A program made the translations under genes and the position numbers. A stretch of DNA of 64,000 bases from positions 620,001-684,000 of the forward strand of contig CAWIEX010000011.1 in the NCBI GenBank assembly GCA_963835295.1, given 5' to 3'. This DNA is from JAOPZW01 sp963835295 (GTDB lineage: Bacteria > Actinomycetota > Thermoleophilia > Solirubrobacterales > Solirubrobacteraceae). The notes beneath the pieces are model-generated. The model was not told where the DNA came from and ran no database searches. It worked only from the letters and a program-made list of their open reading frames with translations. Of this stretch, positions 25,806-35,452 are shown piece after piece. Each line of letters starts with the position of its first letter. Position 1 is the stretch's first letter.

Positions 25806-26716
25806 CGCCGAACCGCCTGGTCGGCTTCGGTCAAATCGAGCGCGGCGCGCAGCGCCTCCAGGAACGCCTCCGGCTGCTCGATGGCGGGGTCGTCGCGGGC
25901 GTTCTCGATCACTTGCAGCGGCCAGCCGTAGCGGGCGCTGGCGGCCTCGGCGACGCTCAGCCGCACCCCGAGATCGTGGCGGCCCCAGATCAGGGTCGTC
26001 GGAACGGCGATCCGGTCCAGGTCCGCCGGCGGGATCGCCGACGCGAGCTGCCTCATAAGGCTGCGCATCGCCGCCTTGACGCTCGGCGTACGAAAGCGGT
26101 CCAGGGCGTACGCCGCCATCCATTCGTAGCGCTCGCCCATCTCGGCGCGCACCCGATCCAGATCGGCGAAGCAGTACTGCCGGAACCCGCGTTCGAGGCC
26201 GCGCCCGGTCGGTCGCAACATGACGCCGACAAAGGAGAGCGCCATGCCTGGCGGTGGTCGGAACCGAGCCAGCCCGTGCGTGTCCACCAGCACCAGTCGA
26301 TCGATACGGTCGCTGTGCTCGATCGCGAACCGAGCGGCGAGGGCGCCGCCAGGGCCCTTCCCGACCAGCACGGGCGGGATCGCACAGGTCTCCCTGATGA
26401 GCTCGTCAAGCCACGTCAGGACGACCTCGGCATCGGGGGGACCGTCGGACACCTCGGACGCCCCGAGACCGGGCAGGTCAGGTGCGATGACCCGGTGGGT
26501 CGTCAAGAGCTCCGGGATCACCCGCATCCACACGGCCGCGAACTCCCCCTGCAGGAAGACGATCGGTGGGCCCTCACCACCTTCCAGCACGGCGGTGGAC
26601 ACCCCGGCCACTTGCACGCGTCGCTCGGTGACGGGCAGGCCGGACAGGAGTCGCTCACGCGTGTCGTCACCGGCGGTCCGTCGTCCCCGCTCCTTCACTT
26701 CCTGCTGCGTGCTCAT
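25802..26716 (-). CDS. Alpha/beta-hydrolase-fold protein lacking the catalytic Ser and His
   Basis: 304 residues, start fixed by GGAGAGG before ATG 26716. The fold is clear: VLEGGEGPPIVFLQGEF, HRVIAPDLPGLGASEVSDGP, TTLIWGRHDLGVRLS (the acid residue). At the nucleophile elbow the usual G-x-S-x-G reads VLVGKGPGGALAA, with Gly in place of Ser, and the usual Gly-His near the C terminus reads ENARDDPAIEQPEAF. Two of three triad residues are therefore absent although the frame is intact. It may be a non-hydrolytic member (binding protein, lyase or chaperone) for the coupled monooxygenases. First gene of that operon. Confidence 0.8.
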   Translation of the reverse strand: MSTQQEVKERGRRTAGDDTRERLLSGLPVTERRVQVAGVSTAVLEGGEGPPIVFLQGEFAAVWMRVIPELLTTHRVIAPDLPGLGASEVSDGPPDAEVVLTWLDELIRETCAIPPVLVGKGPGGALAARFAIEHSDRIDRLVLVDTHGLARFRPPPGMALSFVGVMLRPTGRGLERGFRQYCFADLDRVRAEMGERYEWMAAYALDRFRTPSVKAAMRSLMRQLASAIPPADLDRIAVPTTLIWGRHDLGVRLSVAEAASARYGWPLQVIENARDDPAIEQPEAFLEALRAALDLTEADQAVRR

Positions 26717-26844
26717 GGTCGCCTCTCCGGTGGCCTGCGGTACAACGCGTTCGATCGCGACGCTACGGAGTGGCCGGCGGCGGCGCCACGGGCGAAACAC
26801 CCAAATCGCGTGGCGACCCGACGTGGGTAATTCTGTGTAGGCGC

Positions 26845-28479
26845 CTAGACGAGATCGTGCTCGTAGGCGTAGGCGGTGGCGGCCGCCCTGCTCGACAGGC
26901 CGAGCTTGGTGAAGATGTTGCTGACGTGGCGCGCCACCGTCTTCTCGCTCAGGAACAGGTCGGCAGCGATCGACCGGTTGGTCTTGCCGGTCGCCACCAG
27001 GCGCAGCACCTGAAGTTCGCGTGCGGTTAGGCCGCCCGGCGGCTTGGCGCGTGCCTTCCGGGAGAGCGTCTGTGCTCGTGCGAGGTCGGGCGCGGCGCCG
27101 AGCTGCTCGAAGACCCAGCGCGCCGCGTCGAGTTCCATCAGCGCGGTGTCCTCGTCCCCGAGCTGTCGGCACGCGAGTCCGATGAGGACCCGGACCCGCG
27201 CGGCTTCGTAGGGAACCCCGAGCGCCTGCCACGCCGCCCACGCATGGCGCAGCGCGCCGAGCGCGGCTCGCGCGTCGCCCTCGAGCAGCAGGACTGCTCC
27301 CTGTGCGTGGGCGGCGAGCGCGCGTAGCAGGGGCGCGTCGAGATCATCGGCGATCTCCGACAGCTCATCCGCGGCGGCGCGTGCGGCGCGGGCGTCACCG
27401 GCGGCAAACATGATCTCGACGAGCGCGGGAAGCAGCCGCGAGCGCGCGAGGCGGCCTTGCGCCTCATCCGCCGCGCGACGGATCGCCGCCTCCGCGGCAT
27501 CGACCTGGCCCTCGATCAGGCGGAGCCGCGCCAGGCCGGGCTGGGGCTCGCGTCCCCACCGGCTGGCCTGGTGGTACGCGTCCTCGGCCTGCGCGAGCGC
27601 GCCGCACAGCCGATGCAGCTCGCCCTGCCGGTAGAAGGCGGCGCCGACCGCCGGCTGCGGCCGGCGGAGGAGCCGCTCGCACGCCCGCTGCGCCGCGTCG
27701 AGCGCGTCCGCCCACGCGCCGTGCAGCTCCATGATCTCGGCCCGATGCACCAGGCAGTTACCGCTGAACGGGACGAGATCCGGCTGGGAGTCACACCAGT
27801 GGGTCAGCGCCGCCGTCCACTGCTGCGCCCGTTGCAGATCGAAGACCTCCTGGCATGCCTCGATCACGCTGCAGTAGACGGCGCCAGCAACGATCTCGGA
27901 CACCTCGTCGGCCACGACGCCGACCATGACCTCGTCGAGCAGGGCCATCCCCTCGACGGTCCTCCCTTGCGCGATCAGCGCCCGACCCTGAACGTTGCGG
28001 GCGAGCGTCACTAGATCGAGGTCACCGAACCGATCGCCGATCTCTGCCGCTTGACCGGAGATCGCGTGCGCGCTCGGCCAATCTCCCGCGACCGCGCGCT
28101 GAAAGGCCTCCGGCACGAGCAGGTGCCCCCGCTCCGCGCAGTCGCGCGGGCCATCGTCGAGCAGCCGGCGCGCCCGCGCTAGCCACCCGGCACCGCGGGC
28201 GAACTCGCCGCCATTCAGCAATACGAACACCAGCCAACCCGCGCATCGCGCGGCCCGCACTACGTCGCCCCTGCTCAGCAGCGCGCGATGCGCACGCTCC
28301 CACGCCTCCACGCTGTCCTCATCGCTGCCAATGAGGTACGCCGCCGTGGCGAGCCGCTCGAGGTCCTCCGGCTCGAGCCGCGCCTCCCGATCCGCCGCGG
28401 ACAGCTCGGCGAACGCATCCGCCCACGCCCGCCGAGCGAAGCACTCCCGGCCGCGCGCGAGTGCCTCGGCCGTCGTCAC
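26845..28479 (-). CDS. LuxR-type transcriptional regulator with TPR-like repeats
   Basis: 544 residues from the GTG at 28479. The N-terminal ~460 residues are Ala/Leu-rich helical repeats (LARGRECFARRAWADAFAEL, later AEDAYHQASRW and AAWQALGVPYEAAR), resembling the TPR part of MalT/LAL regulators but without the AAA ATPase domain. The C-terminal GerE-type helix-turn-helix is clear: LTARELQVLRLVATGKTNRS, then LSEKTVARHVSNIFTKLGL. It lies upstream of, and co-oriented with, the hydrolase-monooxygenase operon (128-bp gap), which it probably controls. An IS1182 element ends 118 bp upstream and may have replaced its promoter. Confidence 0.87.
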   Translation of the reverse strand: MTTAEALARGRECFARRAWADAFAELSAADREARLEPEDLERLATAAYLIGSDEDSVEAWERAHRALLSRGDVVRAARCAGWLVFVLLNGGEFARGAGWLARARRLLDDGPRDCAERGHLLVPEAFQRAVAGDWPSAHAISGQAAEIGDRFGDLDLVTLARNVQGRALIAQGRTVEGMALLDEVMVGVVADEVSEIVAGAVYCSVIEACQEVFDLQRAQQWTAALTHWCDSQPDLVPFSGNCLVHRAEIMELHGAWADALDAAQRACERLLRRPQPAVGAAFYRQGELHRLCGALAQAEDAYHQASRWGREPQPGLARLRLIEGQVDAAEAAIRRAADEAQGRLARSRLLPALVEIMFAAGDARAARAAADELSEIADDLDAPLLRALAAHAQGAVLLLEGDARAALGALRHAWAAWQALGVPYEAARVRVLIGLACRQLGDEDTALMELDAARWVFEQLGAAPDLARAQTLSRKARAKPPGGLTARELQVLRLVATGKTNRSIAADLFLSEKTVARHVSNIFTKLGLSSRAAATAYAYEHDLV

Positions 28480-28679
28480 GCCCTTGCCCCCGACGACTCG
28501 CCGGGCACAAGGGCCGCACGAGGCGCGCCCAGCAGAACCTCGGTGCCGCCCGACACGAGAGCATCCTACGCCCGCCGCGTCGCTGCTCGCTTCGATCGAG
28601 GCTGTCGGGAAAAGTCGCCGAGTGAGGTGAAGCTCGGACTCGCCGCCCGGCGGGTGCGATCGGCGCGGTGCGCCGCGAC

Positions 28680-28726
28680 CGCCGCTCAGGGGGTTGCGGC
28701 GGCGAGCTGGTGGCTGTGGAGCTTGA
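28680..28726 (-). pseudogene. C-terminal tail of IS1182 transposase copy 2 (separated fragment)
   Basis: Read on the minus strand this encodes LKLHSHQLAAATP then a stop, aligning with LRKLHQHHLTTAVAA at the end of copy 1. It is cut off from the rest of the gene by the IS110-type insertion. Confidence 0.75.
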
Positions 28727-28739
28727 GGACGGATGAAAG

Positions 28740-29954
28740 TCAAGTCGTGGCGGGGCTCCTTGGTGAGGTGGCTTTCCAGTCGGCGACGAGCCGGCGGTAG
28801 GCGGTTTCGGCTTGTTCGGAGAGCTCGCGTTCGCGTTCGCGGTGGGCGCGCTGGCTGTAGGCGTTCTTGGTCGGGAGGGTCCGGCTTCCGGGGTGCCGCT
28901 GGGCGCCGGCGCGCAGTTCGAGGGCGCGGAGCTTCTTGCGGGTCAGCGACGGGCGCTGGAAGGCGTAGTCCTGCTCGTTGGTGAGGAGGTGCCAGAACAG
29001 CACGGCGAGCTTGCGCGCGACGGCGACGATCGCGATCTGGCTGCCGCGGCGCGCGCGGACGCGCTGGTAGAAGGCGCGCATCGGTCCGGGCGTGCTGACG
29101 GCGACGAACGCGGCCTCGCCGAGCATCTGACGGACCGAAGCGGCGCCCTGCTTGGAGATCCGGCCGTGACGCGCCGCGCCGATGCCCGACTGGCGGACCT
29201 TGGGGTCAAGGCCGAGGTAGCTGACCAGCTTGCGCGGCTCGTGGAAGCGGCGGATGTCGCCGACGGCGGCGATGAACGTCGTCGCGGTCATCAGGCTCAC
29301 CCCGGGCACGGTCATCAGGCGCTTGACCGCCTCGGAGCCGAGCGCGTGCTCGGCGATCGCGCGCTCGAGGATCGCGATCTCGCCGTCCAGAAAGTCGATC
29401 TGGCGCAGGCACCCGTCGACGGTCTCGCGCTCGTCGCCGGGCAGCTCGAGCGCGGCCAGCCACACCCGGCCGCCCTTGCCGAACGCGTCGCTCATCGGTG
29501 GCCGGCCCTTGAGGGTGCGCATCAGCACCGCATGGACCTCGTTCTTGCAACGCGTGCGCTGGCGGACAAGCTGCGCGCGGCGCGCCAGGCGCCGGCGCAG
29601 CGCCCGCGTCTGCTCATCCGGCAGCCAGCAGCCGTGCAGCAGCCCCGCGGCGAGCAGCCGCGCCAGCGTGCGCGCGTCGCGCCGGTCGGTCTTGACCTTC
29701 GCCTCGGTGATCGCCCGCAGCTCCGTCCGAGTCGCGACGACGACCCGCGCCACGTGCGGCTCCAGCCGCCGCGCGATCGCCAGCGCGTTGCCCGTCGCCT
29801 CCAGCGCCACGTGATCGTCGGGGCCGAGGCTGTTAGCCAGGATCGCAAGCCCCTGCGGGCTGCTCGGCACGCGGCCGCCGGACCGCACGCGCCCCGCCTC
29901 GCAGATCGCGACCTCACAGAAATCGAGGTGGACGTCTAACCCGATAAACCGCAC
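28740..29954 (-). CDS. IS110-family DEDD recombinase/transposase
   Basis: 404 residues, intact. The N-terminal RuvC-like DEDD domain shows GLDVHLDFCEVAI (first Asp), HVALEATGNALAIARRL (Glu) and KVKTDRRDARTLARLLAAG (two Asp). The C-terminal transposase_20 domain has LMTVPGVSLMTATTFIAAVG and ISKQGAASVRQMLGEAAFVA with the predicted catalytic Ser. Family members cut and join DNA under direction of a bridge RNA made from the element's own non-coding end. The only complete transposase gene in this window. Confidence 0.93.
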   Translation of the reverse strand: MRFIGLDVHLDFCEVAICEAGRVRSGGRVPSSPQGLAILANSLGPDDHVALEATGNALAIARRLEPHVARVVVATRTELRAITEAKVKTDRRDARTLARLLAAGLLHGCWLPDEQTRALRRRLARRAQLVRQRTRCKNEVHAVLMRTLKGRPPMSDAFGKGGRVWLAALELPGDERETVDGCLRQIDFLDGEIAILERAIAEHALGSEAVKRLMTVPGVSLMTATTFIAAVGDIRRFHEPRKLVSYLGLDPKVRQSGIGAARHGRISKQGAASVRQMLGEAAFVAVSTPGPMRAFYQRVRARRGSQIAIVAVARKLAVLFWHLLTNEQDYAFQRPSLTRKKLRALELRAGAQRHPGSRTLPTKNAYSQRAHRERERELSEQAETAYRRLVADWKATSPRSPATT

Positions 29955-30205
29955 TGCCCTCTCCCTTCGCTTGAACCATCACGACGGGAGACCAGGTGGG
30001 CAAACGACAAGAACGGATTCGGGCTCACGGCCCAACCGGGCGAGTCGCAGGGGCGGCCACAGAGATGTTGTCGGGCTCTCGGCCCAGCTCAAGCACGGCC
30101 TGCCCAGCCTACGTTCTCCCAGAGAGCCCCTGTCCCGGTGCGCCCGACGCTAACTCCACGCCCGGACACCACCGCCGGAGCCCTCGCCAGGCAGTTTCAT
30201 CCCAG
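29955..30205 (-). ncRNA. Candidate IS110 bridge RNA region
   Basis: The 251-bp non-coding stretch upstream of the recombinase, where bridge RNAs of IS110-group elements lie. At 30055-30100 the minus-strand RNA folds as a GGCC/GGCC outer stem, an internal loop, and a GGGC-CGAGA-GCCC hairpin. The 5' loop arm contains GCTTGAG (30088-30094), identical to the 7 bases left of the core at the occupied target (28721-28727); the 3' arm contains ATCTC (30062-30066), complementary to GAGAT right of the core (30206-30210). A second similar hairpin, GGGCCGTGAGCCC, lies downstream and could be the donor loop. Confidence 0.55.
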
Positions 30206-31710
30206 GAGATTGTGGGTGGCGGCGATGAGCCGCCATTCGCTTCTGCAGGCCGCCCGGCCGTGGCGTTGGAAGCGGCGGATCTGGCGGTTGAACTTGACCT
30301 GGCCGAACACGGGCTCGATGGTGACCTGGCGGCGCCGGTAGAGCGCGCGCCCTTCCGGGCTGGCCAGGGCGCGGCGCATGAAGTCATAGACCCCGCCGGT
30401 CCAGCCGGGGCGGGTGTCTTTGCGCAGCCCGGCGTCCGGGGGAACGAGGACGTCATGCCGTCGCTGACGACGTTTTCCATCTGGCGCTGATGCCAGTAGC
30501 CGGCGTCGGCGAGCACGACGTCGGGATCGTTGAGGCCAGCCGCGTGCAGTTCGCGTTGGGTGGCGCGGACCATCGGCTCGAGGTGTCCGAAGTCGGGCGA
30601 CTCCGTGGTGACCTCGGCGGCGATGGCGATCTGGTGGTCGTTGACCGCGAGCTGGGCGTTGTAGCCCTGCAGCGGCGCCTGGCCGTGCGTGCGGACGACG
30701 CGCGAGTCGTGGTCGGTGGTGTTGATCAACCCGGCCGGGGCCAGCGCGGGCTCGTGCGGCTTGACCGATCCGCGCGCCATCCGGCTCGTGCCGTCGCTCG
30801 CGATCCCCCGCGCGCGCCAGGCCTCGTAGGCGCGATGTGAGGCATGCTCGAAATCGAGCTCTTCCTCCAGGCGCCGGCAGGCCTCAAAGAGCCGGTCGGT
30901 GCGTTCCTGCGCGATCGGTCGCGCTTCGCGCTCGCGCTTGGCGTCCAGGGCGCGGCGGCCCTCGCGGACCCAGGCCCTGCGACCCTGCGGGCGCGTGACG
31001 AACCGCTCTGGGTCCAGCTCGAGCGCCACCTCGTCGCCTTCGTCGCCATCAGACTCGGCGGCTTGCTCGCGCTCGCGCGCGAGACGCTCCTTGGCCTCGC
31101 GCAACGCCTTGCGCCGACCCTCCCTGGTGCGTAGATGCTCGGGCAGCTCGTCGCCGCGCTCGCGTCCGTAGAGCTCGTCCTCGCGGCGGTCTGTCTCCGC
31201 CGCGTCTTCGAGGATCTCGCGCGCGATCTGCCCAAAGTCGCGGTCGGCGTTGACCGAGGCGTTGGCCGACATCTTCGTCCCGTCGATCGCCACGACACCG
31301 ACCGACGCCAAGCCGGCGCGGGCGCAGAGCCCGAGGACGCCGGTGAACACCTTGCCCAGCGCCCGCTCGTGGCGACAACGGAACTCGGCGATCGTCGAGT
31401 GATCCGGCACGAGGTTGCCCGCGACGACGCGGTAGGCGACGTCTTCGACGCACGCGCGCTCGATCGCCCGCGACGACCGGTTCCCGCGCGCGTAGGCGTA
31501 AAGCAACAGCCCGACCACCATCATCGACGGCTCGTAAGCCGGCCGCCCATGACCATCCGCGCGGTAAGCCGCGTAGAACGCCGACAAGTCCAGCTCCTCG
31601 ACCGAGTCGAGCACCGTCCAGACCAGATGCCCTTCCGGCACCCAGTCACGCAGCGACGGCGGCATCAAGAACACCTGATCACGATCAACACCGATGAACC
31701 TCGCGCCCAT
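30206..31710 (-). pseudogene. IS1182-family transposase copy 2, frameshifted and C-terminally split
   Basis: About half identical to copy 1 by eye: DRDQVFLMPPSLRDWVPEGH, GVVAIDGTKMSANAS (Asp 1), VVLADAGYWHQRQ (Asp 2). Near 30451 one base is missing (ATGACG-TCCTCG where ATGACGGTCCTCG is expected), throwing off the last third; the catalytic Glu in TIEPVFGQVKFNR lies in the other frame. The last 13 residues are on the far side of the IS110 element. Start at ATG 31710. Confidence 0.85.
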
Positions 31711-31770
31711 GCCCGCAAGGCTCCCGACCCGACCGGACACCACCCCCTTTTCCCGACAGCCTCTGACGAA

Positions 31771-31790
31771 AGGAGCCGTCTCCGGCTCCT
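31771..31790 (-). terminator. Hairpin downstream of the relaxase gene
   Basis: aggagccg / cggctcct with a 4-base loop (GAGA on the minus strand), followed on the minus strand by TTTCGT; 73 bp past the relaxase stop codon. Plausible intrinsic terminator. Confidence 0.5.
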
Positions 31791-31862
31791 CGCTTGATGG
31801 CCGACCACTTGCGCGAGTTGGACGAAACTGAGCGGCGGCGGGCGGCTCCTGAACGAGGCTTC

Positions 31863-34800
31863 TCAGATCTCGTGGGAGTGCCGGCGGTCGACGCGGCGAC
31901 CGAGGTCTCGCTGGGCTCGCTCAAGGTCGTGGTGGGCGCGTTGCCAGTGCGCACGCTCGCGCGTGGCGGTGGGGGGTGATCCGAGTGCGTGGCGGGTGTC
32001 GGTGACGGCGTGGTCGAAGCGGTAGGCCTCGATGCGCGTGGCGGCTTGCTGCCAGATGCGGCGACCGCGCGGCTGGTCAGGGGGAGCGCCCAGCACCATG
32101 GAGAGGTAGGCGGCTGGTCGGTCGAGCGCAGCGTGCACGTGCTCGCGGCGGCGGGTCGAGAGCTGCGCGTGGAGCTCGGCGGCGCGGTCGCGGAGCACGC
32201 GGCGTTCGGCGTCCCATACCGCGGGGTCAGGGACGCTGCTCGCGAGGTCGCGCTCGCGCTCGGCCGATACTGCGATTTGGTCCTCGGCGAGCTTGAGGCG
32301 TTGGCGCTCCAGCGCGCGTTCGGTGGAGTCCGCGCGCCGGCCGCCCGGCTTGCCGCGGGCTGGTAGCTCGAGCTCGTCGATGCGTCCGAGCGCTTCGTCA
32401 GCGACGCGCTGCGCGTCGGCGCGGGCGCTGCGGGCGGCGTGCAGCTGGTCGACGAGGTGTTCGGGGTATTGGCCGATGCGCGCGCGAAGCTGCGCGAGTT
32501 CGGCCTGTAGCTCACCGACGGACGGGCGCATGACGGCGGGCGGCCGGGCGTGTGCGGGGTGGAGGTGGGCTGGGCCACGGGTGGGCTGGGCGTCGAGGCG
32601 GTCCAGCGCGAGGTCCTCGTCGTCGCGGCGACGCATGGCCGCCTCGAGGCGCTCAATGGGCGTTCGCTCGTCGCCCAGTTCGCGGACTTGGCCCGGGGCG
32701 ATCTCAGTTCGGTCGAGCTCGCGGTCGGTCGGGGTGTCGATGAGGAACAGCTCGGTTGGTTCTCGCGCGCGCGAGAGCGCGGTGTAGGACCAGTTGCGGG
32801 TGAAGTCCTCAGGGCGGCCGACCACGCCCGCCCACTGCACGGTGCCTCCCTGGATGGTGTGCGCGGTCAGCGCGTAGGCGTGCTGGAGGTGCTCGGCCAC
32901 GTAGGGAGCATCGAGGCGGCGTTGGGCGCCGGCGTCGGTGCGCACGACGAGGTCCTTCTCGGTCGGGTCGACGGCGATCACCGTGCCGCGCATGCCGTTT
33001 TCGACCGCCCGCTCGCGGTCGTTGCGACGCGCGACGACCCGATCACCCACCGCGAACTCGCAGGCACCGATGTGGATGCTCTCGCCGAGCTGGTCGTCGC
33101 GCTTGAGCTCGGCGCGGATGAGCGCGTTGAGGCGCTCGCGGCGTTGGTTGTCACGCACGATCAGCACGGCCTGCCCCCACGGGCAAGTGGCCTGCCGCTC
33201 GCGCCACGATGCGACCGCTGTGCGCTCACCGGCGCTCGCGCTCTGGAGGTCGCCTTCGATGACCTGTAGCTGCCCGCACCTCTCCTTCTCGGGGATGTAG
33301 TTGGTGGGGTCCCCGCGGCGGACCTGGGACAGGAGCTGGCGCTCGCGCGGGTCGCGTTGGCGCATGACGTGGCGCAGCTCCTGTGAGCCCAGGCGCCGGG
33401 TCAGCGATCCCAGCCAGCCGCCGGCCTGGACGCTCGAGAGCTGACCGGAGTCGCCGATCGCGATCACCTTCACCCCCGCGGTCTGGGCGTGCGCCATGAC
33501 GCGAGCGGTCTCGCGTGTGCTCGCCATCCCCGCCTCGTCGACGATCAGCACAGCCGGACCGGTGCCGAAGCTGCCGTGGTCGGCGTCGAGGTCGAGCGCC
33601 AGGCGTGTGAGCGTCGACGCCTGGCTGATGCCGGCCTGGTCGGTAGCTCGCGCACGGCTCGCCCCGTTGGCGCGGTCGCCAGAACGCGGTACCCGCCCGC
33701 CGTGTAGGCCTCGGCCAGCAGGCCGGCGGTGAACGTCTTGCCCGTACCCGCCAGCGCCTCGACCGTCTCCACCCCGTGACCGCTCGAGGTCACGCCACGG
33801 ATCACCCGCGCCTGTTCTGGGGTCGGAGCATGCGCCGCGCTCGCCAACACCGCCTCGACGCGCGCAGAGTCGAGCCTGCCCGTGCCTTCGCCACGACGCG
33901 CCTGAGCGCCGACAACGATCGCCTGCTCGTGAGCGAGCAGATCACTCGTCGTGAACCGACACTCAGTGACACCGGCGGCACCGTGCACGTCCGCGCGAGT
34001 GAGGAACTGCGCCGCGGCGCGCTCAACCGTCTCGGCCGATGCCCCCTGCCCGTGCGCGGCCGCCCACGCCATCACCGCCTCGCGCTTCGGGAAAGTGTTC
34101 TGCTTCTCCGTGAGCCCGCCCGCTCCGGCCAGCTCGACGCTCACGACCCGCGGGTCGGGGATCTCGGGCGCCCTGGCCGGTCCGAGGACGAGGGCGGCGA
34201 GCTCGCGCGCACCGAGTCCGTGCTCCGCGGCCCGGGCGCGCACGACGTCACGCCACGGCGCGGTGTCGATCCCGTATCGCTTGCGAGCGCGCGTTGCGTG
34301 CGCGATCGCCTCACGCCCGGTATCCCCAACGTCGACGCCCGCCGCCACGAGCTCGCGCTCGCGCTCCTCGATCTGGCGACGACGCGTAGAGAACTCCCGC
34401 AGCACCGCCGGCGCGAGCTGCTCGATCTCGGCCATCCCGTTGCGCACCGGGCCCCAACGCACCCACGGCAGACGCTCACGCACCGCGGCACGCAGATGCG
34501 CCTGGTAGAGGAACCCTGCCGCCTTGGCGTGCTGGTAGATCGGCGTGGCATCAAGCGCCGTCCACCGCCCGTCGGCGCCGCGCGCCATGTTCGCCGCCAC
34601 CACATGGGTATGCAGCTGCGGGTCCTCGGCCCGGCTCATCCTGTGGCGATAGGCGGCCGCCACGAATCCCTCGCCCACCTCACGCCGGACACCGCCGCGG
34701 CCGCGGCGCACCCGACACGCCTCGCGCTCCAGATACCCCAGGGCCGCATCGACCGCCGACTCATGAGCCTCAACCAACGCGCCGGCCAGCGCGGGCTCGC

Positions 34801-35098
34801 CGACGGCGAACAGCACGCTCACGGACTTCGGTGCCGAGAAGGTCAGGTCGAACGCCGCGACCTTAGAACGGCCACCGACGCGTTTGAGGCGCTCGCCGCT
34901 CCAAGGGTCGCGACCGTCCATGAGCGCCATGAAGCCGTCGTCGTCAACCCGGCCGCCGAGCCCGATGGCTTCAGCCCCGGCCCCGGTCCAGCGCCCCGCG
35001 GACTCGCCGCGACCGGAGTAGTAGTCATCGCGCCCCTGCGCGACCTGGCGCTCGTAGTAGCGCGACTGCTCGACCGTCAACTTGCCGATCGACAACAC
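31863..35098 (-). pseudogene. MobF (TrwC/TraI-type) relaxase-helicase, frameshifted
   Basis: Conjugative relaxase that would nick and unwind the element's DNA. Start GTG 35098 after GGAGG. Relaxase domain: Y14/Y15 and Y26/Y27 as candidate nucleophiles, FDLTFSAPKSVSVLFA, and the histidine triad H152, H163, H165 (PQLHTHVV). Helicase Walker A VEALAGTGKTFT at about 450. At 33640-33646 the frame breaks (one base missing after RAVREL); Walker B LIVDEAGMAS, VIAIGDSGQL and the UvrD-like AHTIQGGTVQWAGVV / WSYTALSRAREPTELF follow in another frame, ending in a coiled coil at 31863. As read, the two halves are separate, so the relaxase has lost its motor. Confidence 0.85.
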
Positions 35099-35112
35099 CG
35101 ACGCGGGTCCTC

Positions 35113-35178
35113 CTAGGCCCCGCCGCCCAGGAAGACAGCTGGCACATCGGCGTCGCTCGCGGCGTTCAACAGCCTCAT
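35113..35178 (-). CDS. 21-residue ORF just upstream of the relaxase
   Basis: ATG frame MRLLNAASDADVPAVFLGGG ending in TAG directly before the relaxase ribosome site. It could be a leader peptide or the residue of a longer gene; no homology recognised. Confidence 0.2.
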   Translation of the reverse strand: MRLLNAASDADVPAVFLGGGA

Positions 35179-35452
35179 ACGCCTACAAAGTACCGTGAAA
35201 GCATCCGTTGGTGCAAATGTGTGGGGCGCGTTTTGGTCGGCAGCTGATCTCGCGTGCCGTGGACTTGCGGCCGGCGTCGGTGGATGGTCGGCGGGGCAAC
35301 AGACGAAGGCGCTTGCGCTAGGTCATGTCGTGCGCGTCGTGTCGGGGGTGCTACTGAGGGACGCCGGGTGGTGCGATGTTGCGGTGACACGGGAAGGAGC
35401 GGAGGTCGGCGCGATAGCGGGCAGTCACAGGCCACCGATGTCGCTCGAAGGG
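35179..35452. other. Intergenic between relaxase and IS21 remnant
   Basis: 274 bp upstream of the relaxase leader, the place where an oriT would be expected. I see no clear inverted repeat plus nick-site motif that I could name. Confidence 0.3.

Larger units (their letters stand above)
28728..30205 (-). mobile_element. IS110-type insertion sequence nested in IS1182 copy 2
   Basis: 1478 bp with one intact recombinase gene and a 251-bp non-coding end. Boundaries were set by re-joining the interrupted IS1182 transposase. On the minus strand both junctions carry TCCT (ATCTCCT|GGGATG and CCGTCCT|CAAGC), consistent with recombination at a shared CT core; there are no inverted ends, as expected for the family. 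Confidence 0.85.
28598..31763 (-). mobile_element. IS1182-type insertion sequence, copy 2, split by an IS110-type element
   Basis: Perfect 17-bp inverted ends gaggctgtcgggaaaag at 28598-28614 and 31747-31763. Removing 28728-30205 rejoins the transposase reading frame near its C terminus (HNL...LKLHSHQLAA). No target duplication is visible outside the ends. The transposase also has an independent frameshift. Confidence 0.85.

Noticed and set aside
28598..31763. Target-site duplication for IS1182 copy 2
   Set aside because: Flanks (cgatc left, tgacg right) do not match; possibly lost or the element recombined.
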